From NCBI GenBank assembly GCA_030613125.1, contig JAUWMO010000045.1, positions 1 to 15,199 of the forward strand: a stretch of 15,199 nucleotides of DNA. The letters are read 5' to 3'. Made by a program: the position numbers and the translations under genes. This DNA comes from Bacteroidota bacterium. Lineage in GTDB: Bacteria; Bacteroidota; Bacteroidia; Bacteroidales; VadinHA17. Below, piece by piece: positions 6,920 through 13,964 of this stretch; position 1 is the first letter of the stretch, and each line of letters begins with the position of its first letter. The notes under the pieces are model-generated. The model worked only from the letters and a program-made list of their open reading frames with translations, ran no database searches and had not been told where the DNA came from.

Positions 6920-8434
6920 ATGAAAATAAAATTTTTTAATTCAGGCTTTACGCTTTTTCAGAAAATCGGATTTTTTCTTGGGCCTTTGTTAGCTATACTC
7001 ATTTTCATTTTCTTTAAACCCGATTCTGAACATACACAGATAACTTATACTGCAGGAATTGCAATTCTTATGGCTGTCTGGTGGATTACCGAAACAATTC
7101 CGCTGGCCGTGACAGCTCTTTTACCGGTTGCTCTTTTTCCGTTATTTGGTGTTATGAATGGCAAAGAGGTTTCGGCACTCTATTTTAATCATGTGATTTT
7201 TCTTTTCATTGGCGGATTTATTGTTGCCCTTGCTATGGAAAAGTGGAACCTTCATAAGCGAATTGCTCTTGTAACATTAATGGTATTTGGGACTAATCCT
7301 GTCAGGATTTTGCTGGGTTTTATGATAGCTACTGCATTTCTTTCCATGTGGATCTCTAATACAGCCACAGCAATGATGATGGTTCCTATCGCTCTATCTT
7401 TAATTATTAATCTTGAGAATACTCTGGGAAAGGAAAAAGTAAGGAAGTATTCAATTGGACTTTTACTCGGTATTGCTTACAGTGCAAGTATCGGTGGAGT
7501 AGCCACACTTGTTGGAACACCACCAAATTTATCTTTTGCCAGAATTCTGAGCATTTCATTTCCTGATGTACCCGAAATCTCTTTTGCAAACTGGTTCTTT
7601 TTTGCATTGCCCATTTCAGTATTTTTTCTATTTCTGGCTTGGTCTGTTTTATCATTGCTGTTATGCAGAGTAGATTTTTCAATAGAAAAAAGTGCCTTTA
7701 AAAAACAATTCAAACAATTGGGGAAGATGGGATATGAAGAGAAAGTTGTTCTTATTGTTTTCCTGAGCCTTGCCCTGTTGTGGTTAACCAGAACAGACAT
7801 TCAGTTTAACCACTTTACAATTCCCGGTTGGTCAAACCTCTTCCCTGAGGCAGATTTTATTAATGATGGCACTGTAGCAGTTGCACTTGCATCGATCCTC
7901 TATATTATCCCCGGCAAAAAAGAGTCAACTGTTATGAACTGGGAATCCACATCAAAACTCCCCTGGAATATTGTATTGCTCTTTGGAGGGGGATTTGCCC
8001 TTGCCAGTGGATTTATTGAATCCGGACTCTCAGATTGGTTTGGAAACCAGCTTAAAGGTCTTGGTTCATTCTCACCAGGCATTCTGATAGCTACCATCTG
8101 CACCATGATAACCTTCCTGACTGAGCTTACATCTAATACAGCAACTGCCGAAATGACCCTTCCGATATTGGCAGCTCTGTCAGTTGCAATATCAAAGAAT
8201 CCATTGTTACTGATGGTTCCGGCAACGCTTGCCAGCTCATTTGCCTTCATGATGCCTGTAGCCACTCCTCCGAATGCAATTGTCTTTGGCTCCAAGCGTT
8301 TGAAGATCATTGATATGGTAAAGGTTGGATTTATTATCAATCTTATTGGTATTCTGGTTCTTACTATCGGTATTCTTCTGCTTGGCCCAATTTTAGATAT
8401 CGATTTACACAAGATGCCGGAATGGGCCAGATGA
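6920..8434 (+). CDS. SLC13/DASS-family sodium-coupled anion symporter
   Basis: This 504-residue inner-membrane transporter of the divalent anion:Na+ symporter family probably imports dicarboxylates such as succinate, or sulfate, with sodium. The two inverted-repeat signatures are clear. The first half has SNTATAMMMVP (146-156) and GTPPN (199-203); the second has SNTATAEMTLP (405-415) and ATPPN (448-452). The SNT motifs line the substrate site and the adjacent loops form sodium sites in the structurally known homologue VcINDY. About eleven hydrophobic segments are visible and the length is normal for the family. No TrkA-C regulatory insertion is present. It is transcribed divergently from phosphofructokinase. 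Bases 8053-8120, coding for residues 379-400, recur almost exactly after the next gene. The exact substrate cannot be read from the sequence. Confidence 0.93.
   Translation: MKIKFFNSGFTLFQKIGFFLGPLLAILIFIFFKPDSEHTQITYTAGIAILMAVWWITETIPLAVTALLPVALFPLFGVMNGKEVSALYFNHVIFLFIGGFIVALAMEKWNLHKRIALVTLMVFGTNPVRILLGFMIATAFLSMWISNTATAMMMVPIALSLIINLENTLGKEKVRKYSIGLLLGIAYSASIGGVATLVGTPPNLSFARILSISFPDVPEISFANWFFFALPISVFFLFLAWSVLSLLLCRVDFSIEKSAFKKQFKQLGKMGYEEKVVLIVFLSLALLWLTRTDIQFNHFTIPGWSNLFPEADFINDGTVAVALASILYIIPGKKESTVMNWESTSKLPWNIVLLFGGGFALASGFIESGLSDWFGNQLKGLGSFSPGILIATICTMITFLTELTSNTATAEMTLPILAALSVAISKNPLLLMVPATLASSFAFMMPVATPPNAIVFGSKRLKIIDMVKVGFIINLIGILVLTIGILLLGPILDIDLHKMPEWAR
8053..8120 (+). repeat. 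68-base direct repeat, copy 1 (inside SLC13 gene)
   Basis: This piece of the symporter gene, encoding residues 379-400 just before the second SNT motif, matches 9729-9796 at 64 of 68 bases. The flanks do not match on either side. It is presumably the source copy because it is an integral part of a conserved protein. Confidence 0.95.
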
Positions 8435-8483
8435 GAATTAAAATGGAAGAATGCAATTAAAACTTACACAGTGATTTTTCCCC

Positions 8484-8519
8484 TAATTTTGTCACATCTG
8501 TAACAAATTTTTAAAAATT
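8484..8519 (+). promoter_or_regulatory. Dyad symmetry after SLC13: operator over a promoter, or weak terminator
   Basis: TTGTCACATCTGTAACAA (8489-8506) is symmetric at 14 of 18 positions. It overlaps a perfect TAnnTTTG box, TAATTTTG (8484-8491), and a 14-base AT palindrome, AATTTTTAAAAATT (8506-8519). Two readings are possible. It may be a protein-binding site lying over the start of transcription of the HU-SPOR gene 117 bases downstream, or a weak intrinsic terminator for the symporter, since the dyad can fold with an ATCT loop and is followed by five T. I cannot decide between them. Confidence 0.4.
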
Positions 8520-8550
8520 AATGATGTATTTAAACGTTATTTAAAAAATG

Positions 8551-8564
8551 ACGTATATATACGT
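8551..8564. promoter_or_regulatory. Perfect 14-base palindrome upstream of HU-SPOR gene
   Basis: ACGTATATATACGT is a perfect inverted repeat 58 bases before the HU-SPOR start codon. It has the form of a dimeric regulator site, but no regulator is encoded nearby and part of it is a simple TA run. The rest of the 188-base gap is AT-rich with nothing else recognisable. Confidence 0.35.
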
Positions 8565-8622
8565 AATAATTGTTTTCTTTTACAAATACAGATTTTCAAA
8601 AGAAACCCTAAAATAACATTGT

Positions 8623-9726
8623 ATGGACCAGTATATACTTGATCTGCTAATCACCCAGGACAGGGTAATTATCCCGGAATTTGGTGCATTTATGAAGATG
8701 AAAGACAAAGAAGGCCATATCGTTTTTAACGAATTTCTGAGTTTTAATGACGGTGTGCTCCTGAAACATATTGCTGATAAAGAGAAGATTGAAGCCGATG
8801 AGGCATTAAAAAAAGTAGAGGAATACGTGAATAAAATTCAGCAGGAACTCGATAAAAATGGTAAATATAAGCTCAAAGAGCTCGGGGAGTTAATAAAAGA
8901 CGACAAAGGTAAAATCCAGTTGGTGCAGGGTGAAGGAACCAAAATAAAAGCCGGACCGGAACCAGCAGAGAAAAAAGAAGAGCCTGCCCCGAAACCTGAA
9001 AAACCGGTTAGCAAAAGAGCCATACCACCGAAAAAAGCAGTAGAGGAGAAGAAAAAGGAAGATGAACCAAAACCCATCGAAGAACCAGTACAGAAGGAGG
9101 AAGAGGAGAAACCCGAAGAAACAGTGAAAGAAAAAGAAGTTATAGAAATAGACGATACCAAAGAACCCGGGCAAAAATTCGAACCAGAGATAAAAAAGGC
9201 TGAATCGGAGGTGCCAGGCTCAATAAAAATTGATAAGGAAAAAATAAAAGTCGAAAAATCCTACGAAAAGAAAAAACCGGGTTATCTCCTGTGGTTACTC
9301 CTGGTACTGATTGTACTATTTATCGTATGGTTTGTATTCCTGAGAAAAGGAAAATCTGACACGGAACAGCTATTTCCTCAAGAAATTATCCCCGTGGAGG
9401 AAGTAGTGGAAGAACCAATTGAAGAAGAATCTTCTCCCGTTATTGAGGAAGCAGAACCTGTACCTGATCCAGAAGTCATTCAGGTACTGCCTGCCGATCG
9501 TGTGAAGGCTTATTACGTGGTAGCCGGATGCTTTGAGTTAGAAGATAATGCCGATGATTATATGGAGGAGTTAAGAAATAAAGGCTATGAAGCCAGAAAG
9601 TTTGGCACCATTGGCCGGCTGCATATGGTTTCTGTTGGTTCCTTCCCCTCAAGACAGGAAGCCCTGAAATTGTTACGTGATGTCCGGTTTGAAGTAGAAC
9701 CGGATGCCTGGATTATCCATTATTAA
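8623..9726 (+). CDS. HU-CCDC81 and SPOR domain membrane protein
   Basis: This 367-residue protein has a Bacteroidota-type architecture. Residues 1-105 form an HU-like module of the CCDC81 bacterial type (VIIPEFGAF at 15-23 is characteristic). Residues 108-218 are a low-complexity linker rich in Glu, Lys and Pro. Residues 220-240 form one transmembrane helix (starting GYLLWLLL), residues 241-292 are an acidic linker, and residues 294-367 are a SPOR domain (YYVVAGCF at its start). By the positive-inside pattern, the HU part should be cytoplasmic and the SPOR part periplasmic, where SPOR domains bind peptidoglycan strands stripped of peptides at division sites. A bridging role between a cytoplasmic partner and the septal wall is inference. 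It has its own upstream gap with palindromes. After the stop codon, a copied symporter fragment follows in the same reading frame. Confidence 0.92.
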   Translation: MDQYILDLLITQDRVIIPEFGAFMKMKDKEGHIVFNEFLSFNDGVLLKHIADKEKIEADEALKKVEEYVNKIQQELDKNGKYKLKELGELIKDDKGKIQLVQGEGTKIKAGPEPAEKKEEPAPKPEKPVSKRAIPPKKAVEEKKKEDEPKPIEEPVQKEEEEKPEETVKEKEVIEIDDTKEPGQKFEPEIKKAESEVPGSIKIDKEKIKVEKSYEKKKPGYLLWLLLVLIVLFIVWFVFLRKGKSDTEQLFPQEIIPVEEVVEEPIEEESSPVIEEAEPVPDPEVIQVLPADRVKAYYVVAGCFELEDNADDYMEELRNKGYEARKFGTIGRLHMVSVGSFPSRQEALKLLRDVRFEVEPDAWIIHY

Positions 9727-9728
9727 AA

Positions 9729-9796
9729 TAAAGGTCTTGGTTCATTCTCACACGGTATTCTGATAGCTACCATCTGCACCATCATAACCTTCCTGA
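9729..9796 (+). repeat. 68-base direct repeat, copy 2 (fragment of SLC13 gene between genes)
   Basis: This copy begins 3 bases after the HU-SPOR stop codon and matches 8053-8120 with four substitutions. In the symporter frame, which is also the HU-SPOR frame, it reads KGLGSFSHGILIATICTIIT followed by FLIN and a TAA at 9802-9804. The changes are Pro to His, Met to Ile and one silent difference. No transposase, target-site duplication or other mobile-element mark is seen. The remaining bases up to 9908 are AT-rich with no clear signal. Confidence 0.9.
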
Positions 9797-9908
9797 TAAA
9801 TTAAAAAACAAATTTCTATTCCAGCAGAAAAAAAAGATAAGGACATTCCTTTGTGTAAAGCATCCTGCCAAAATGGTTACTTTTACAGGATTTTTTATTT
9901 TCCACACG

Positions 9909-11849
9909 ATGCGGGCACACTTATTAATTGGTTTTATAATTGTATTGTTGGGTTATTTACCGGTTAAAGCACAGGTTGATACTATCGAGCTTAAAGAATT
10001 GACAATCATTGCACAAAAATCTCCCGGGTTATATTCCGGACTAAACCGTATAGTAAATGTGATCTCAAAGAAACAGATCAATTATTTCCCTGTACAGTCC
10101 ATTTCTGAACTACTCGAGAATACCATGAATGTGGATGTCAGGCAGCGTGGGGCTCCGGGAATACAATCAGATATAAACATTATGGGAGGAAGCTTTGATC
10201 AGTCTCTCATTCTTATAAATGGCATTAGGGTGAATGACCCTCAAACCGGGCATCATAATTTCAATATCCCCATTGACATAGAGTCGATTGACCGGATTGA
10301 GATACTTGCAGGGCCGGGCTCAAGAGTTCTTGGCGCTAATGCTTTCACCGGGGCAGTTAACCTGGTAGCAGGAACCACCGGGGAAAATCATCTGAAAGTA
10401 TCATTATCAGGTGGTCAGTATGGTTTTTTCAGAACTCTTATATCGGGATCGCTAAGTACAAAATACTTGAGAAATTATATTTCAGTTTCAAGAAGTTCAT
10501 CAACCGGATACACTGATAACACTGATTATCTTTTATCAAATTTTTTTTATTATGGGTCTGTTAAAATTAATAAGAACAGGTTCGGATTTCAGGCCGGATA
10601 CCAGGATAAGTCTTTTGGAGCCAATAGTTTTTACACACCAAAATACCCCAATCAATTTGAGCATACAAAATCCTCCCTGATGAGCCTTGTAATGGATTCT
10701 GAAGGAAGGATCAGGATGAAAACTTCAGTATACTGGAGAAGGCATCAGGACAGATTTGAGCTTTTTCGTTCAGATCCTGAGCCCTGGTATAAGGGCCATA
10801 ACTATCATTTAACCCATGTATACGGAGGGAATGTGAATGTATCAATCACTTCCCGACTGGGTAAGACATCACTTGGCCTGGAATTCCATAATGAAGAAAT
10901 CAGGAGTAATGTATTGGGGCTTCCCATGAATGACACACTACCTGTACCAGGTGAGCCAGAGGGTTATTTCACCCGGAATGATGGCAGGCTGAATACTTCG
11001 GTTTTTGCTGAACAAACAGCCAGTTTCGGCCGATTTTCAATAAGTGCCGGACTTATGGCAAACTGGAATTCAAAATACGACTGGAAAAGCTATGGAGGTC
11101 TTGATCTTTCATACCTTATTGGAAGTTCAGGAAAATTTTATTTTTCTGTGAATCAATCGTTCAGGTTGCCTACATTTACTGACCTGTACTATGAAGGTCC
11201 AACAAACATTGGAAATCAGGATTTATTACCGGAAGAAGCATTATCCTTTGAAACAGGTTACAAATTTTTAAGGGGGAGGTTTGAAGGTAATGGTAGAATG
11301 TTTATTAGAAATGGAAAAAATATTATTGACTGGGCAAGAATTGCAGATTCACTTAAGTGGGAAAGCCTTAACATAACAGAACTGCAAACTTATGGTATGG
11401 AAGTCTCTGGAAAGATTTCAGGTAGTGCCGGTAACCAAAGGGGTTTTCATCTCAATTTTGTGCAATTGAGCTATTCTTATTTGAATACGAGCAAGCAAAG
11501 TGGAGATTATATCTCACGTTATGTTTTGGATTATCTTAGACACAAAATTGATCTTATTCTGAACCACTCATTGCCTGCATCGTTTAATGTTTCATGGAAA
11601 ATGTCATACCAGGAGAGGGCCGGAACTTATGTTGATTTTAATTCAGGAACAGAGGTCACTTATAGTCCTGTTTTATTGGCTGATTTGAGAATAAACTGGC
11701 ATTATAAAAGATTAACAGCTTTTTGTGAAGCCCTGAACATTTTCAACATTGAATATTTTGATCACGGAAATGTTCCAATGCCTGGCAGATGGATTAAAAC
11801 TGGCATATCTTTTATTTGGCAACAGAAGAAAAAACAGGTAAAGAAGTGA
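9909..11849 (+). CDS. TonB-dependent outer-membrane receptor
   Basis: Read from the ATG at 9909 this is a 646-residue outer-membrane receptor. An in-frame ATG at 9873 would add 12 residues but would put them ahead of an otherwise good signal peptide (1-21, ending VKA before Gln), so the later start is preferred. A short segment with a possible TonB box (DTIELKELTI) follows. The plug domain runs from about 40 to 155, with GGSFDQ, NGIRVNDPQTGHHN and the GANAFTGAVN region that usually closes it. The rest is barrel, ending in the strand GISFIW, then a nine-residue basic tail QQKKKQVKK, where many receptors end directly on an aromatic residue. There is no carboxypeptidase-like N-terminal domain and no SusD partner, so it resembles BtuB-type receptors for cobalamin, metal chelates or similar compounds rather than glycan systems. 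The ligand is unknown. Confidence 0.9.
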   Translation: MRAHLLIGFIIVLLGYLPVKAQVDTIELKELTIIAQKSPGLYSGLNRIVNVISKKQINYFPVQSISELLENTMNVDVRQRGAPGIQSDINIMGGSFDQSLILINGIRVNDPQTGHHNFNIPIDIESIDRIEILAGPGSRVLGANAFTGAVNLVAGTTGENHLKVSLSGGQYGFFRTLISGSLSTKYLRNYISVSRSSSTGYTDNTDYLLSNFFYYGSVKINKNRFGFQAGYQDKSFGANSFYTPKYPNQFEHTKSSLMSLVMDSEGRIRMKTSVYWRRHQDRFELFRSDPEPWYKGHNYHLTHVYGGNVNVSITSRLGKTSLGLEFHNEEIRSNVLGLPMNDTLPVPGEPEGYFTRNDGRLNTSVFAEQTASFGRFSISAGLMANWNSKYDWKSYGGLDLSYLIGSSGKFYFSVNQSFRLPTFTDLYYEGPTNIGNQDLLPEEALSFETGYKFLRGRFEGNGRMFIRNGKNIIDWARIADSLKWESLNITELQTYGMEVSGKISGSAGNQRGFHLNFVQLSYSYLNTSKQSGDYISRYVLDYLRHKIDLILNHSLPASFNVSWKMSYQERAGTYVDFNSGTEVTYSPVLLADLRINWHYKRLTAFCEALNIFNIEYFDHGNVPMPGRWIKTGISFIWQQKKKQVKK

Positions 11850-11903
11850 CTAAATGAAGAATAATCAAAAAGTGGAAAAGTCGAAGAGGTCAATTTATTT
11901 ATT

Positions 11904-11911
11904 TAACTTTG
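11904..11911 (+). promoter_or_regulatory. Bacteroidota -7 promoter box before the S58 peptidase gene
   Basis: TAACTTTG is an exact match to TAnnTTTG, 34 bases before the start codon, implying a leader of roughly 28 bases. No clear TTTG is visible at the -33 distance. It lies in the 96-base gap after the receptor gene and could drive the peptidase-racemase pair independently. Confidence 0.4.
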
Positions 11912-11945
11912 ATATTCCGGTTGAATCTTTTAATAATCATTACAT

Positions 11946-13097
11946 ATGACTAAGAACTTAAGGATTTTATTCGCAATAATCTTATACTCTGTATTTTCTA
12001 TATCATACAGTTTTCCGCAGAATAAAAGGGTGAGGGATTATGGAATTTCTATTGGCGTAATGTCAGTTGGAGTATTTAATGCCATTACCGATGTTCCCGG
12101 GGTGATGGTGGGCCATACTACTTTGAATGCTGGTGACAGCATCCATACAGGTGTGACGGCAATTTTACCATATGATGGAAATATATTTCAGAACAAGATC
12201 CCAGCTGCAATATATATTGGGAATGGCTTTGGAAAACTTACAGGTATAAGCCAGGTTAAAGAATTAGGGAACATTGAGACTCCTGTTATTCTAACTAATA
12301 CCCTGAGTGTTCCGGTGGCCGCAGATGCCCTGATAGACTATACATTATCCATTAAGGAAAATAATGGTGTACGATCTGTAAATCCTGTTGTGGGAGAAAC
12401 AAATGATGGAACCCTGAATGATATTGCCGGCAGATATGTGACTAAACAGCATGTTCTTGAAGCAATACATAATGCCAGGGGAGGTATCGTGGAAGAGGGA
12501 AATGTGGGTGCAGGAACAGGAACCCTTTGTTTTGGCTTTAAAGGTGGGATTGGTACTTCATCACGTGTATTACCGGAAAAGATGGGTGGATATACAGTAG
12601 GGGTACTTGTCCAAACAAATTTTGGCGGGATTTTGCAAATTGACGGAGTTCCTGTAGGAGAGGAGCTTAATCACTACTATATGAATCATTACTTTAATGA
12701 TAAGGCTGATGGGTCCTGTATGATTGTCGTAGCTACAGATGCTCCTATCGGGCCAGGAAATCTTGAAAGACTGGCCAAAAGGGCTATGCTCGGATTGGCA
12801 AAAACCGGGGGTATTTCTTCAAATGGAAGCGGAGATTATATAATCGCCTTTTCAACATACCCCGATAATCTCATATCTCACTATTCTCATTCGCCGGTAA
12901 TGGTTCAAAGCACTTTAAGGAATGACCGGATGTCTCCTCTTTTTATGGCTGTAATAGAAGCTACTGAGGAAGCCATCCTGAACTCAATGTTTGCTGCCAG
13001 AACAGTTAAAGGACACAGTGGAGAGGTTAAAGCCCTGCCAGTACCCGATGTTTTAATCATAATGGAAAAATATGGCCATAAGATTGATGGAAAATAA
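11946..13097 (+). CDS. Exported P1/S58 family (DmpA-type) aminopeptidase
   Basis: This 383-residue enzyme belongs to the S58 family of self-cleaving N-terminal nucleophile hydrolases (DmpA, BapA). These release N-terminal residues, and some members accept D-amino acid amides or beta-peptides. Family motifs include the start of the fold at ITDVPGVMVGHTT (47-59), the region NGFGKLTG (93-100) and GNVGAGTGT (185-193). The autocleavage site NGSGD is at 293-297. By analogy with DmpA Gly249/Ser250, cleavage should fall between G294 and S295, leaving S295 as the nucleophile at the N-terminus of the small subunit. Residues 1-24 look like a signal peptide, so the enzyme is probably periplasmic. Its last 11 bases overlap the racemase gene, indicating co-translation. 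Substrate preference is unknown. Confidence 0.92.
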   Translation: MTKNLRILFAIILYSVFSISYSFPQNKRVRDYGISIGVMSVGVFNAITDVPGVMVGHTTLNAGDSIHTGVTAILPYDGNIFQNKIPAAIYIGNGFGKLTGISQVKELGNIETPVILTNTLSVPVAADALIDYTLSIKENNGVRSVNPVVGETNDGTLNDIAGRYVTKQHVLEAIHNARGGIVEEGNVGAGTGTLCFGFKGGIGTSSRVLPEKMGGYTVGVLVQTNFGGILQIDGVPVGEELNHYYMNHYFNDKADGSCMIVVATDAPIGPGNLERLAKRAMLGLAKTGGISSNGSGDYIIAFSTYPDNLISHYSHSPVMVQSTLRNDRMSPLFMAVIEATEEAILNSMFAARTVKGHSGEVKALPVPDVLIIMEKYGHKIDGK

Positions 13098-13800
13098 AAA
13101 GACAATTGGCATACTTGGAGGTATGGGCCCTGAAGCCACTTCCGATCTGTTCCGGAATATTGTTTTGTTTACAGATGCTAAAGAAGATCCTGATCATATC
13201 CAAATATTTATTAATAATAATCCCCAAATTCCGGATCGCACAGCATATATTCTTAAAAAAGGTCCTTCTCCTGTGCCTGCCCTTATTGAATCAGCAAGGC
13301 AATTGGAGTCCTGGGGAGCAGATTTTATTATTATTCCCTGTAATACAGCTCATTATTTTTACGATGAAATTATTAGTGTAGTTTCTATCCCTGTTCTGAA
13401 TATGATCGATGAAGCTGCAAGATGGGCAAAGGTTAACTTACCTGCAATTAACAGGTTTGGCTTGCTTTCCACGCTTGGCACTTATCATACCGGATTATAT
13501 GAAAAATATTTTGAAAAACAGGGGTTGAAGATAATCGTACCGGAAAAGGACTTCCAGTATATGACTATGGAGGCTGTATATGGAGAAAAGGGATTAAAAG
13601 CTGGCTATAGAAAAATTCCATTTACCCTGTTGGAAAAAGTAGTTAACCATCTGTTAATAAAAGGTGTGGATGCAATAATAGGAGGATGTACTGAAATTTC
13701 CCTAATAGTTGCTGAATTGAAATTAAAGATACCTGTACTAAATCCGGTAATAGTTTTAGCAAAAAGAAGTATTGAATTTGCCGGAGGGAAAGCTAAATAG
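13087..13800 (+). CDS. Aspartate/glutamate racemase family protein
   Basis: This 237-residue cytoplasmic protein belongs to the PLP-independent Asp/Glu racemase family, closest in style to aspartate racemase/YgeA-type enzymes. The signature ILGGMGPEAT is at 9-18. The two catalytic cysteines of the family are both present: C85 in PCNTAHY and C201 in GGCTEIS, so it should be active. The start at 13087 is chosen over an in-frame ATG at 13072 because the family motif then begins at the usual distance from the N-terminus; it also gives an 11-base overlap with the peptidase gene. It lacks a signal peptide while its partner has one, so the two act in different compartments. It may interconvert L- and D-aspartate or glutamate, or a related amino acid; which one is not visible. 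Confidence 0.92.
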   Translation: MENKKTIGILGGMGPEATSDLFRNIVLFTDAKEDPDHIQIFINNNPQIPDRTAYILKKGPSPVPALIESARQLESWGADFIIIPCNTAHYFYDEIISVVSIPVLNMIDEAARWAKVNLPAINRFGLLSTLGTYHTGLYEKYFEKQGLKIIVPEKDFQYMTMEAVYGEKGLKAGYRKIPFTLLEKVVNHLLIKGVDAIIGGCTEISLIVAELKLKIPVLNPVIVLAKRSIEFAGGKAK

Positions 13801-13858
13801 TGAGTGGTGAATAGTGAAGGAGGCTGAGGTTAAGGTTAAGGGCTAAGGTGCAGAGTAA

Positions 13859-13887
13859 GACGAAGCTCCGGTTCGTCATTATATTTT
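13859..13887 (+). terminator. Putative terminator after the peptidase-racemase pair
   Basis: GACGAA (13859-13864) and TTCGTC (13872-13877) form a perfect six-base stem with a seven-base loop, followed by the T-rich run ATTATATTTT. It lies 58 bases after the racemase stop. The preceding bases from 13801 are a purine-rich, loosely repetitive stretch with recurring GTGAA and AAGG units and no gene. TATATTTT at 13880-13887 is also one base from a -7 promoter box, so it could contribute to the next gene's promoter. Confidence 0.45.
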
Positions 13888-13964
13888 CAGAATTCAAAAT
13901 TCGAATTGGGATTGACCAATATTCTGGAAAATGATGTAATATCATACACCAACATAATATAACA

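Noticed and set aside
7900..8412. Long antisense open frame inside the SLC13 gene
   Set aside because: It lies opposite a well-supported transporter frame and its translation has no recognisable domain; it is a shadow of the codon pattern. The same applies to other antisense frames over the phosphofructokinase, SPOR and membrane-protein genes.
8053..9796. Diversity-generating retroelement template/variable repeat pair
   Set aside because: The four differences are not confined to adenines of either copy, and no reverse transcriptase or accessory gene is present.
9909..11849. SusC-type glycan importer
   Set aside because: The protein is too short, lacks the N-terminal carboxypeptidase-like domain, and has no SusD-like neighbour.
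13801..13858. Short tandem repeat or CRISPR-like array in the gap before the peroxidase gene
   Set aside because: The recurring GTGAA and AAGG units are too short and irregular; there are no constant repeats with unique spacers.
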